DNA from: JAHDHW01 sp965220465
Lineage (GTDB): Bacteria > Bacteroidota > Bacteroidia > Chitinophagales > Saprospiraceae
DNA length: 64,000 nt
Direction of reading: 5' to 3'
NCBI GenBank assembly: GCA_965220465.1
Contig: CBDCPZ010000023.1
Location: 682,001 to 746,000, forward strand
This document shows positions 17,270 through 25,577 of this stretch, piece by piece. The position numbers and the translations under genes were made by a program. The notes under the pieces were generated by a model that saw nothing but the letters and a program-made list of their open reading frames with translations, did no database searches and was not told the DNA's origin. The stretch's first letter is position 1; each line of letters starts with the position of its first letter.

Positions 17270-18094
17270 ATGCAAACATTACGTACTAATAATAAGTTGT
17301 TTTTCTTTATTGGAATGTTGGGTATGATGTTGCAATCTTGCGTGAGCCATCAGTCCTTGGTTACCCTAAATGGAGAAGAAACTGTGTCAAAGGATTTAAA
17401 AGCTGACGAATTGGTTCAATACACCCAGCTTCAAAATTTTGAAACCTATAAAATAAGGCCATTTGACCAGTTGATGATAAAAGTTAACGCTTTTGGAGGA
17501 AGTACAGAAGAATTCCTAAGCCGTGAATTTAGAACTGAAAACACCTTTACTCGTGATATAGATTATAATCCTGCTTCCCTATATTTTAATAGTTATTTAG
17601 TTGATGAATCAGGTTTTATTCATTTGCCTTTGATCGGTGATATTGAGGTTGCAAACTTAACCACTCCACAAATCAAAGTAAAACTTGATGAAGCCTATTT
17701 GCCTTATCTAAAATTTGCTTCTACAAGTATAAAACTCTCTAACAGTAGAGTGACTGTTATAGGAGAGGTAGCCAAACCAGGGGTTTATTATTTGTACAAT
17801 GAAAAAAACACAATATTAGATGCAGTCAGTATGGCTGGAGATTTCACTGAATATGGAAATAGAGAAAAAGTGAAATTAATAAGGCTAACAGAAGAAGGTT
17901 CTAAAACAATTTATCTAAATTTGCATAGATCTGATTTCATTTATACAGAATTTTACTATGTAAAACCATCAGATGTAATATATATTGAGCCTACAAAGGC
18001 TAAATCCAGAGATGTTAGTGCACGATTTACAGCAGTCGTTTTATCTGGTATTTCAGTAGCTGTTTTAGTGCTTAACATATTTATTAAAAAATAA
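17270..18094 (+). CDS. wza: Wza/GumB-type polysaccharide export lipoprotein
   Basis: A 274-residue outer-membrane polysaccharide exporter. I use the ATG at 17270 (a TTG at 17237 is in frame). The signal ends in the lipobox MLQSC (Cys near 24). The polysaccharide-export motif follows (YKIRPFDQLMIKVNAFGG, then LVDESGFIHLPLIGDIEVANLT), then one SLBB repeat (SRVTVIGEVAKPGVYYLYNEKNTILDAVSMAGDF). A C-terminal hydrophobic helix (about 245-270) is likely the outer-membrane-spanning segment of the octamer. At 274 residues it is shorter than E. coli Wza (379), as is common in Bacteroidota. It forms the outer channel of the Wzx/Wzy pathway and works with the Wzc-type kinase at 29300-31864. The gene ends before a strong hairpin at 18134-18177. 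Confidence 0.9.
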   Translation: MQTLRTNNKLFFFIGMLGMMLQSCVSHQSLVTLNGEETVSKDLKADELVQYTQLQNFETYKIRPFDQLMIKVNAFGGSTEEFLSREFRTENTFTRDIDYNPASLYFNSYLVDESGFIHLPLIGDIEVANLTTPQIKVKLDEAYLPYLKFASTSIKLSNSRVTVIGEVAKPGVYYLYNEKNTILDAVSMAGDFTEYGNREKVKLIRLTEEGSKTIYLNLHRSDFIYTEFYYVKPSDVIYIEPTKAKSRDVSARFTAVVLSGISVAVLVLNIFIKK

Positions 18095-18133
18095 TCTTCC
18101 CAAAACCGTTTCCCAAAATTTAAGAATTGACTA

Positions 18134-18177
18134 AAGCTTAGTGCCATAGAAAATCTTATTTCTATGGCACTAAGCTT
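18134..18177 (+). terminator. Perfect 19-bp hairpin after the exporter gene
   Basis: AAGCTTAGTGCCATAGAAA (18134-18152), loop ATCTTA, TTTCTATGGCACTAAGCTT (18159-18177); all 19 pairs match. The downstream sequence is only moderately T-rich (gtatcgttattttgttg). It is probably a terminator or mRNA-stabilising hairpin that separates the exporter from the next gene by 390 bases. Confidence 0.65.
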
Positions 18178-18566
18178 GTATCGTTATTTTGTTGCTTTTA
18201 ATCTCATGGAATAGATTTGAAGGAACGGGAAAATGTTGTGATATCTGTGCAATTAATTGCTTTCGTTATTTTGTAAGTTTTCTGTTTCTGCTCTTTTAAA
18301 AAAAAGTAAATCCCACTTGATGAAACAAAAAGCTTATTGAAATAGTAACTAAATCTGATAAAATAGAACGACTAAAATTATTGCGATTTATCAATTTGAT
18401 GAATCCGTAATAATTATTTTATAAACTATTTACAATTATTATTACGGTCTAAAACTACTTTGTAATAAAGCCGTTTAAGGCGACTTTAAAAGAAGTTATT
18501 AAATTAACTTTTAATTATACAGCCCAAAGATATAGTACAATTTGAAACTGGTAAAATAGTACTTAA
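18178..18566. other. Non-coding gap before the Wzy-like gene
   Basis: About 390 AT-rich bases without a credible frame. One further inverted repeat is present (CCGTAATAAT at 18405-18414 against ATTATTACGG at 18438-18447). The gap may hold a separate promoter for the genes from 18567 on, but I could not identify a convincing TAnnTTTG box. Confidence 0.35.
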
Positions 18567-19973
18567 ATGAAAGAAATTAATTACGAAGAAGGCTTTCAGG
18601 CTGACGGATCGGTTGGGAAAGAGTTTATGTACATGTATTTTGCGATTGCCTTAGGTATTGCACTTTATTGGATATTCACCAGCCAGGTAAAGCATAAAAT
18701 CGAGCTTCTAGTATTGTGTTTCTTTTTAATGACAAACAACATCAATGAATTTCTCACCTTTAAAATACCCGGATTAGGTTTTTTTGAAATTAAACCTGAA
18801 AGGGCATTATTCCTTGTTTTTAGCTTTCTGTTGGTTCGGAATTGGTCCTTTTTTAAAGACCGAGAGAAAAGCAATATAACTACTATGCCCTGGTTTATTG
18901 TGACGGTTATTCTCTTTGTTATTTTCAAAACAATCTCTCAGGCTTATCACTTTGAACAACTTGGCGGCCCATTAAAAATCCCGATAAATTTCCTTGAATC
19001 ATTGAATATCATTGTTTTGATCTATGCAGTTCAAATTATAGTCAGCAAAGAATCCATCAATATTATTGGCAAGTGTATCATTTTTGCTGGTATTTTTACT
19101 GTCTTGGTTGGTATAATTCAGGTAGCTCATGACCCGTTTTTCATGAGAATTGGGGATCTAAGACGAGCCTATGGATCAGTAATGAGAGCCAATGGGATTT
19201 TCACTTCAGAAAACTATAATTCCTGTTTTATGATACTCTCGGTAGCGTGGGTATTATATACGATTCCTAAAGGGTTATTTAGATTGATATTGTTAGGACT
19301 GCTATCCCTTGGAGTCTTTTTGACCTTCCATAGAATGAGTTATCTGATTTTGGCATTTGTTTTTGCCGTTTATTTTTTGACGATTGAAAAAATAAGAATT
19401 GACCGATTGATTTTGATGGGTTTAATGGGGATTTGCACCATTTTGGTGATTACGATCCTTTTTAACAGGGAAATCATGAATTCCAAAGTCGTGCAGGAAA
19501 GACTTGCGGAAGATCAAGGTGGGCGACTGGGATATTATATTATGGTAGGCGATTACATTGGCCAAAAACCAGTATTAGGTTTTGGCGGTAAAAACAATCC
19601 GGTATATTTTGAAAGTATGCTTAGAATTACCCGTGAATCCAACAGAGCAACCGGTACAACCGGTGGAATTCATAATAGTTATTTATCGATTATGTTTTAT
19701 TTTGGTATACCTGCTTTTATTTTCTATACCGCTTTTGTATTATCATCAATATTATATTTCGCTAAATTGTCCACCTATCATATCTTTTTTAGTATTCCTT
19801 TAGTTTTAGGCCTGTTTTATGCCATAGGTGGTATGACCAACAGTTATTTATTTCACAGATTTCCAGCAATTCTATATGCGATTCATTTAGGATTAGGTAT
19901 GGGAGCTAAGTATTTAGAAAGCTTTATTCCAGTACAAACGGAGCAACCTAAAACGCTAGAAACACAAGTATAG
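18567..19973 (+). CDS. O-antigen ligase/polymerase-like membrane protein (Wzy/WaaL family)
   Basis: A 468-residue polytopic protein with about ten to twelve hydrophobic segments. It has the arrangement of the O-antigen polymerase/ligase superfamily: a large periplasmic loop near 310-380 holding RLGYYIMVGDYIGQKPVLGFGG and then TGGIHNSYLSIMFYFGIPAF, where the HNSYL histidine marks the usual catalytic loop. These enzymes join undecaprenyl-linked repeat units (Wzy) or transfer a finished chain (WaaL) in the periplasm. In a locus with Wzx, Wza and Wzc the polymerase role is more likely. It is followed after 10 bases by the flippase gene, so the two are probably co-transcribed. Confidence 0.82.
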   Translation: MKEINYEEGFQADGSVGKEFMYMYFAIALGIALYWIFTSQVKHKIELLVLCFFLMTNNINEFLTFKIPGLGFFEIKPERALFLVFSFLLVRNWSFFKDREKSNITTMPWFIVTVILFVIFKTISQAYHFEQLGGPLKIPINFLESLNIIVLIYAVQIIVSKESINIIGKCIIFAGIFTVLVGIIQVAHDPFFMRIGDLRRAYGSVMRANGIFTSENYNSCFMILSVAWVLYTIPKGLFRLILLGLLSLGVFLTFHRMSYLILAFVFAVYFLTIEKIRIDRLILMGLMGICTILVITILFNREIMNSKVVQERLAEDQGGRLGYYIMVGDYIGQKPVLGFGGKNNPVYFESMLRITRESNRATGTTGGIHNSYLSIMFYFGIPAFIFYTAFVLSSILYFAKLSTYHIFFSIPLVLGLFYAIGGMTNSYLFHRFPAILYAIHLGLGMGAKYLESFIPVQTEQPKTLETQV

Positions 19974-19983
19974 TCCCGAACAT

Positions 19984-21345
19984 ATGAACTTAATAAAGTG
20001 GTGGAAAAAAATAATGGATAAAGGCCATGAACGCTCTGTTCGTGCTAAAAAAAATATATTCCTTGCTATTATTTTTAAAGGATTAGGTGTACTGATAGGA
20101 TTCGCATACTTTCCTCTTTCATTAGATTATCTTGGGCCAGTCAAATTTGGTATATTTCTCACCCTTGTATCTATGGTTAATTGGTTCGAAGAGTTGGATA
20201 TTGGTATTGGCAATGGCTTACGGAATCGTTTAGGAGAAGCAATTGCGGATGGAGATGACGAAAAAGCCAAAGGATATGTAAGTACCGCCTATTTTATTTT
20301 GGGATCCATTTTTTCAGGTGTGTCGATCATTTTCGTTGCAGCTTGTTTTTTTATTCCTTGGGCGGATTGGTTACAGGCAGATGCTGATTTAAATGATACG
20401 ATCATGATCCTGGCCATGCTAATGTTTGCTGCCTTTGCTATTCGTTTTGTCGCATCATTGGTTTTTCAGATCTTCTATGCTTTGCAGCGGGTTGCTATGG
20501 TTGACATGTTTTCAACTATCGGAAAAGTGGCGTTTTTAATATTGATATTTGTTTTAATGTATTACACGGAGGAATCGCTCCTTCTTTTTGGAGCAGCAAA
20601 AACGTTTACTTTTGCAGCTGTTCCTTTGGTCGTAGGGGTTTATTATTTTAACACCAGTTTTAAGCGATTCAGTCCGAGTTTTAAATTTGTAAAAAAGACG
20701 TATTTCAAGGGCTTGTTTTCATTGGGAATCCAATTTTTTATTATCAAGTCTTCTATGATCGTAATCCACACCACAAATAATTTTTTGATTGCTGCATTAG
20801 TTTCTCCTGAAGGTGTTCCTAAGTACGAAGCAGCTTATAAAATCCTTTCCGTATTTTTGATGCTTTTTGTAATAATCACCAATCAGCTATGGTCTGCTAA
20901 TGTTGAAGCTTATCGGACAGGGGATATGGAATGGATGAAAAAAACAATGAAAAGCATTACGAAGGTTTGGGTTGGAACGGTGATACTATCTTTATTAATA
21001 GTAGTAATATCTCCTGTGATATATTCTGTTTGGTTACAAGATAAAATTGAGATCACGATGATGTTAACTTTTGCTGTTGCAGTTTCAATTTCCATAACAA
21101 CATGGGTGAATAGTTTTAATCTGGTAATCAATGGGACTGGCAAAATTAGAATGCAAATGTATGCTTGGATTTTTGCCAGCCTTGTTAATATTCCAATTTC
21201 AATATTTTTTACAAAAGTTATGGGGCTCGGTATTATTGGAATCGTGCTAGGAACAATAGTTTCAATGATTCCTTTAGCGATCCTCTCTCCTATTCAGGTA
21301 AAAAAATTGTTGGCAAAGTCTGATAAAGGAGTATGGGCAAAATAA
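19984..21345 (+). CDS. wzx: Wzx-type flippase (MATE-like polysaccharide translocase)
   Basis: A 453-residue membrane protein with 12-14 hydrophobic helices and the N-terminal pattern of the RfbX/Wzx family (NIFLAIIFKGLGVLIGFAYF, then LDYLGPVKFGIFLTLVSMVNW and the IGIGNGLRNRLGEAIADGD loop). It flips lipid-linked repeat units from the cytoplasmic to the periplasmic leaflet. The sequence GIGNGLRN between the first helices is common in Bacteroidota flippases. It starts 10 bases after the Wzy-like gene. The final repeat unit it carries cannot be predicted from sequence. Confidence 0.88.
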   Translation: MNLIKWWKKIMDKGHERSVRAKKNIFLAIIFKGLGVLIGFAYFPLSLDYLGPVKFGIFLTLVSMVNWFEELDIGIGNGLRNRLGEAIADGDDEKAKGYVSTAYFILGSIFSGVSIIFVAACFFIPWADWLQADADLNDTIMILAMLMFAAFAIRFVASLVFQIFYALQRVAMVDMFSTIGKVAFLILIFVLMYYTEESLLLFGAAKTFTFAAVPLVVGVYYFNTSFKRFSPSFKFVKKTYFKGLFSLGIQFFIIKSSMIVIHTTNNFLIAALVSPEGVPKYEAAYKILSVFLMLFVIITNQLWSANVEAYRTGDMEWMKKTMKSITKVWVGTVILSLLIVVISPVIYSVWLQDKIEITMMLTFAVAVSISITTWVNSFNLVINGTGKIRMQMYAWIFASLVNIPISIFFTKVMGLGIIGIVLGTIVSMIPLAILSPIQVKKLLAKSDKGVWAK

Positions 21346-21461
21346 ATTTATTAACCATTTATTGTATAAAAGCTTAAGAGTAAAAGAAACTTATTTTACT
21401 CGTTGGGCGTACAAAAAAAATATTTTTCAACAAATTAAATTTAATTAAATTCAAGACTCTT

Positions 21462-22544
21462 ATGAAAACAGCGATAATCACAGGCTCATCAGGATTAATT
21501 GGAAGCGAGGCTTGCAAGTTTTTTCATCAACAAGGATTCAATATTGTTGGTATAGATAACGACATGAGAAAATATTTCTTCGGAGATGATGCCAGTACAA
21601 AACCTATGGAAAGCAGCTTGAAGTCTTCTCTAGATAATTTCAAACATTATTCAATTGACATCAGAGATGTCAAAGAACTGGAAAAGGTTTTTAAAGAATA
21701 CAATTCAGACATTAAACTAATCATCCACACAGCGGCACAACCTTCTCATGACTGGGCTGCTAAAGAACCTTTCACAGATTTTTCTGTAAATGCAACCGGA
21801 ACAATTAACCTTTTGGAACTTACAAGAATTAATTGTCCTGATGCTGCATTTATTTTTACCAGTACTAATAAGGTTTACGGTGATACTCCAAATTTTTTAC
21901 CACTGGTAGAACTCGAAAAACGTTGGGAAGTTGATAAAAACCATCCATATTATGCAGAAGGAATTGATGAAACCATGTCAATTGATAATTGCAAACATAG
22001 CATTTTTGGAGCAAGTAAAGTTGCAGCCGACATTATGGTTCAGGAGTATGGCAAATACTTTGGCATGAACACCGCAGCTTTTAGAGGAGGCTGTTTAACT
22101 GGACCTACACATCAGGGAGCCGAGTTACATGGATTTCTTGCTTATCTTATAAAATGTGCTGTTAGCGGACGCCATTATACCATTTTTGGATACAAAGGAA
22201 AACAAGTTCGCGATAATATTCACAGTGTAGACTTGATCAATGCTTTCTGGCATTATTACCAAAATCCAAGACAAGGGGAAGTTTATAACATGGGCGGATC
22301 AAGGCACTCAAACATTTCAATGATAGAGGCAATTGAGCAGATTGAAGCCATAAGTGGACATAAATTGAATTATTCATTGTCTAATGATAATAGAATAGGT
22401 GACCATATTTGGTATGTTTCTGACATTGGCAAATTTAAGGCTCATTACCCTGACTTTGCATATCAATATGATATGGATAGAATTTTGAAAGAGATGATTC
22501 ATGCAGCAGAAGCAAAATTAACAAGCACTTCTGTCAAAGGATAG
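21462..22544 (+). CDS. NAD-dependent nucleotide-sugar epimerase/dehydratase
   Basis: A 360-residue extended short-chain dehydrogenase. The Rossmann motif is ITGSSGLIGSEAC at 5-17, then GIDNDMRKYFFGDD. HTAAQPSHDWA and FTSTNKVYGDTPN match the CDP-paratose/tyvelose 2-epimerase branch. The catalytic dyad is altered: the usual YxxxK appears as FGASK (Phe-Gly-Ala-Ser-Lys) in HSIFGASKVAADIMVQEYG. I recall Phe in related Bacteroidota and cyanobacterial sequences, so it may be normal for the branch. The C-terminal part (RGGCLTGP, GKQVRDNIHSVD) binds the nucleotide sugar. It probably supplies a modified sugar for the polymer. It is followed by a terminator at 22564-22610. Confidence 0.83.
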   Translation: MKTAIITGSSGLIGSEACKFFHQQGFNIVGIDNDMRKYFFGDDASTKPMESSLKSSLDNFKHYSIDIRDVKELEKVFKEYNSDIKLIIHTAAQPSHDWAAKEPFTDFSVNATGTINLLELTRINCPDAAFIFTSTNKVYGDTPNFLPLVELEKRWEVDKNHPYYAEGIDETMSIDNCKHSIFGASKVAADIMVQEYGKYFGMNTAAFRGGCLTGPTHQGAELHGFLAYLIKCAVSGRHYTIFGYKGKQVRDNIHSVDLINAFWHYYQNPRQGEVYNMGGSRHSNISMIEAIEQIEAISGHKLNYSLSNDNRIGDHIWYVSDIGKFKAHYPDFAYQYDMDRILKEMIHAAEAKLTSTSVKG

Positions 22545-22563
22545 TTTTTGTCTTAAGTTTGAT

Positions 22564-22610
22564 AAAAGTTATTATGTGGTTTCTTTAAGTGACCATATAA
22601 TAACTTTTTT
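22564..22610 (+). terminator. Intrinsic terminator after the epimerase gene
   Basis: A 17-bp stem with one G-U pair: AAAAGTTATTATGTGGT (22564-22580) against ACCATATAATAACTTTT (22592-22608), ending in a T-run. It lies 20 bases after the epimerase stop and marks the end of the first part of the locus. Confidence 0.75.
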
Positions 22611-23304
22611 ATTTAGAGCTTATTGGAAAGCTAAAAACATTTTTTACTAAACATTTATATATACCTGATAATTCAATTTAAATTAAATTATCATATAAAA
22701 AATAACCTAAATGATGTATATTTAAAAATAAATAGGTTTAGTTTTGAAGATTAGGATAAAAATATTTAACTTGCGATTTAATTTATATCCATTTTTTATA
22801 GATGTGATATGTACTCCAAAACCCTCCCATTAACTGATTTACAATTTTATTTTACTTAAACTTAATCATTTTAAACCAAAATTGAATTTTACGTAAATCC
22901 CTCCCATTAACTGGTGCTTTAAACTTTTTACTAGAACTTAATTACCCCTTTAACCAAAACTTAATCACCTATTTTGTGATGAGTTGATTTACTTATAAAA
23001 ATAAGTTTATCAGTTCAAAGTTCCACGACACCGTTTTATTTTTTTGATTTAGCAACTGTTTTCAACAGCGCTTACAAGTGTGTTGAACCAAAAACCGAGT
23101 ACGGATATTGGCATTCGTTTTATTTTTTAACAATGCCCTATCTTCTCAATGGTATTCTTATGCATACTATCAAATGGTGCTACAAATCAATTGGATAAAA
23201 ACGAATGTCGTACTAGGTAATTGTAGCTTTAAATCATATCCTCTTAAAAGCACACAAATACATAAAGGAACAAAAAAGGTGGTTTTTATTAAAAAACGAC
23301 TATT
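22611..23304. other. Non-coding gap with a 77-bp imperfect direct repeat
   Basis: About 690 AT-rich bases. CCCTCCCATTAACTG occurs twice, at 22822-22836 and 22899-22913 (offset 77). Each copy is followed by related AACTTAAT/TTAACCAAAA stretches, so a roughly 77-bp unit appears duplicated. A 66-codon frame at 23108-23308 has no family features and overlaps the next start; I do not call it. The gap probably contains the promoter of the second half of the locus. Confidence 0.5.
22822..22913. repeat. Direct repeat CCCTCCCATTAACTG, two copies
   Basis: Two exact 15-base copies at 22822-22836 and 22899-22913, 77 bases apart. They lie in an otherwise AT-rich gap upstream of the initiating glycosyl-phosphate transferase gene. 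The C-rich cores stand out from the local composition and could be operator-like sites. Confidence 0.6.
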
Positions 23305-24708
23305 ATGATTCCCAAGAAACAAGACATTGTATTTCTACACATTGTTCTAGAATTTCTGCTTCTAAACTTATCAATTCTGAGTGTTTACATTTTTAAACAT
23401 CCTAACTTATCTTTAGTAGGTCTAAATGATGTTTTCACTATAGATTTATTATATCTAGGTGTTATTTTTAATTTGGTTTGGTGGCTGATTGTTTTGATAA
23501 ATCGCGATCAGGATTTTTACATGTACCATGGTTTACAAAACCGAATAAAATTCTTTGTCGTAAGTTCTTTCCTCTTTTTAGGTATCACATCTTCTATGGC
23601 CATTTTATTTAAAATGGAGTATTTTAACAGAACTACTTTCTTATTACCTATCTTTTTGTTTTCCACTTTAAATTTTGTGCTTTTCAGTGTTTTGCTTGAA
23701 TTTTTTAAAATTAAACAAAGGAATTCTTTCGAGTCAAATATTTTACTAATTGGTGTCAAAAATAAATTGCAGCACGTTTTGGATTTCACTGATAAAATCA
23801 AGGAAAGTGGTTATGAAGTTGTTGGATTTTTAGATGACCACAAAACTAAATCAATAAAAGAAGGAATTAATTCTTTAGGTAAAATAAAAGACCTCGAAAA
23901 TATTTTACTGACTAAACCAATTGATGAAATATTTATCATGGGATCATCTTTAAGTGCTACTGAAATTGAAGCTATTATCATGGTCGCTGATTTTCAAGGA
24001 ATTAGAGTCAACTTGATTCCTGAAGCACCTATTTTTGGTGGAAGTACGTTTAAGCCTTTCAATTTAAATGGTGTCCCTGTTTTTCAACATCGACAAACTC
24101 CACTTGACGTTATAAATAATTTTTTGCTTAAGAGAGCTTTTGATATTTTATTTTCTCTAGTCGTGATTATTTTATTATTCCCGGTTTTTCTACTAATCGG
24201 AATACTAATATACATGGACGGAAACGGCAACATTATTTATGCTCCTCTAAGAAAAGGAGAATCTGGCCGACCATTTAGATGTTATAAGTTTAGAACAATG
24301 AAAGTGAACGATAACCCTATCAATGGAACAAAGTCAACTGTTAAAAATGACCCAAGATTAACCAAAGTTGGAAAATTTTTGCGTAAATTTGACCTTGATG
24401 AACTTCCACAGTTTTTCAATGTACTAAAAGGTGACATGAGTGTTGTTGGCCCAAGACCACACCGTGTAAACCTTCAACATGATTTTAGAAAGATCGTTAA
24501 TGATTACATGGTTCGTCACTATGTAAAACCAGGTGTTTCTGGATGGGCTCAAGTAAATGGTTGGAGAGGTCCAACAACCTCCGATCAACAGAAAAAAGAG
24601 CGAATCAAGCACGATCTTTGGTATATTGAAAACTGGAATTTCTGGTTAGATTTAAAAATAATATTTCTTACAGTTTTTGGTAAAAAAGTACGCATAAACG
24701 CGTTTTAA
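23305..24708 (+). CDS. Initiating polyprenyl-phosphate sugar-phosphate transferase (WbaP/WcaJ type)
   Basis: A 467-residue membrane enzyme that moves a sugar-1-phosphate (often glucose or galactose) from a nucleotide sugar to undecaprenyl phosphate, starting each repeat unit. Parts: four to five N-terminal helices (about 5-125), a CoA-binding-like Rossmann domain (about 140-245), then helix LKRAFDILFSLVVIILLFPVF near 273 and the bacterial transferase domain with PLRKGESGRPFRCYKFRTM, RKFDLDELPQFFNVLKGD and SVVGPRPHR. The catalytic Asp-Glu pair lies in DLDELPQ. The architecture is that of the exopolysaccharide polyprenyl-glycosylphosphotransferase family. It begins a second transcription block after the 690-bp gap. 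Confidence 0.9.
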   Translation: MIPKKQDIVFLHIVLEFLLLNLSILSVYIFKHPNLSLVGLNDVFTIDLLYLGVIFNLVWWLIVLINRDQDFYMYHGLQNRIKFFVVSSFLFLGITSSMAILFKMEYFNRTTFLLPIFLFSTLNFVLFSVLLEFFKIKQRNSFESNILLIGVKNKLQHVLDFTDKIKESGYEVVGFLDDHKTKSIKEGINSLGKIKDLENILLTKPIDEIFIMGSSLSATEIEAIIMVADFQGIRVNLIPEAPIFGGSTFKPFNLNGVPVFQHRQTPLDVINNFLLKRAFDILFSLVVIILLFPVFLLIGILIYMDGNGNIIYAPLRKGESGRPFRCYKFRTMKVNDNPINGTKSTVKNDPRLTKVGKFLRKFDLDELPQFFNVLKGDMSVVGPRPHRVNLQHDFRKIVNDYMVRHYVKPGVSGWAQVNGWRGPTTSDQQKKERIKHDLWYIENWNFWLDLKIIFLTVFGKKVRINAF

Positions 24709-24891
24709 ACCATTCCAATTCCCCAATACATTTAACTAATATAAATTAGTTTGTCTTTTGAAATTTATTTCAAGGATTGAAACTTCGCAATAAGTAGTTT
24801 CGTACAACAACGCTTATTTATAATTTTTAAAATTGAATACATATTTAATTCAATATTACATTTTATTGCTCAACCTACAATTACTAATTGA

Positions 24892-25575
24892 ATGAATCAG
24901 AATCAAACTTTTGAACAGTTTTTACAGATGCATACCCCTGATATTTCTCCATGGGGCTTTCTGTTAAATTTAGCATTAACTGCATTATATGCTTATCTCT
25001 TAGGGCTTGCTTATGCAAGATTTGGCAACACCCTTTCGAACAAGAAAATGTTCGCCTCTAATTTTGAAATGATAGCTGTTACTACAATGGTTATCATTAC
25101 AATTGTAAAATCTTCTTTGGCGTTATCGCTAGGTTTGGTTGGTGCACTTTCTATTGTTCGTTTTAGAGCAGCCATAAAAGAACCTCAGGAATTAGCTTAT
25201 ATCTTTTTTACAATTGCTGTCGGATTGGGATTTGGAGCTGATCAACGGATAGTCACAACTATTGGTTTTATTTTTGTGCTGGCGATGATTGCAATCAAAT
25301 ATTATATGAAATCTCCAGATTCTACAAAGAATTTAAATTTCACAATTCTTGCTGACAGTTCACTTAACATTTCTCTGGATACAATCATTCAGTCTCTTCT
25401 ACCCCATTGTAAAGGGTTGGAATTGAAAAGATTAGACGAAAACAAAAACTTCATGGAAGCATCATTCCTTGTTGAATTTGCGAATTTTAATTCTTTAAAT
25501 GAAGCCCGCAGTGCTTTACACAAAATTGATGATTCTATTCAGATTAACTTCCTAGACCAAAAAGGAATTATTTGA
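24892..25575 (+). CDS. DUF4956 membrane protein
   Basis: A 227-residue protein with three to four membrane helices in its first 130 residues (PWGFLLNLALTALYAYLLGL; FEMIAVTTMVIITIV; then two more after 95). It carries the DUF4956 signature SLGLVGALSIVRFRAAIKEP near 80-98. The C-terminal 90 residues form a soluble alpha/beta domain (FTILADSSLNISLDTIIQSLLP; ASFLVEFANFNSLNEARSAL) of ferredoxin-like pattern. The family is of unknown function; as far as I recall it is often found next to VTC-domain and CotH genes, as here. The stop is two bases before the CotH start, so translation is probably coupled. A role as membrane partner of the VTC polymerase is inference. Confidence 0.85.
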   Translation: MNQNQTFEQFLQMHTPDISPWGFLLNLALTALYAYLLGLAYARFGNTLSNKKMFASNFEMIAVTTMVIITIVKSSLALSLGLVGALSIVRFRAAIKEPQELAYIFFTIAVGLGFGADQRIVTTIGFIFVLAMIAIKYYMKSPDSTKNLNFTILADSSLNISLDTIIQSLLPHCKGLELKRLDENKNFMEASFLVEFANFNSLNEARSALHKIDDSIQINFLDQKGII

Positions 25576-25577
25576 TT

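Noticed and set aside
23108..23308. A 66-codon frame before the initiating transferase gene
   Set aside because: No recognisable motif, odd composition, and it overlaps the start of the true gene by four bases in a region that otherwise looks like a promoter.
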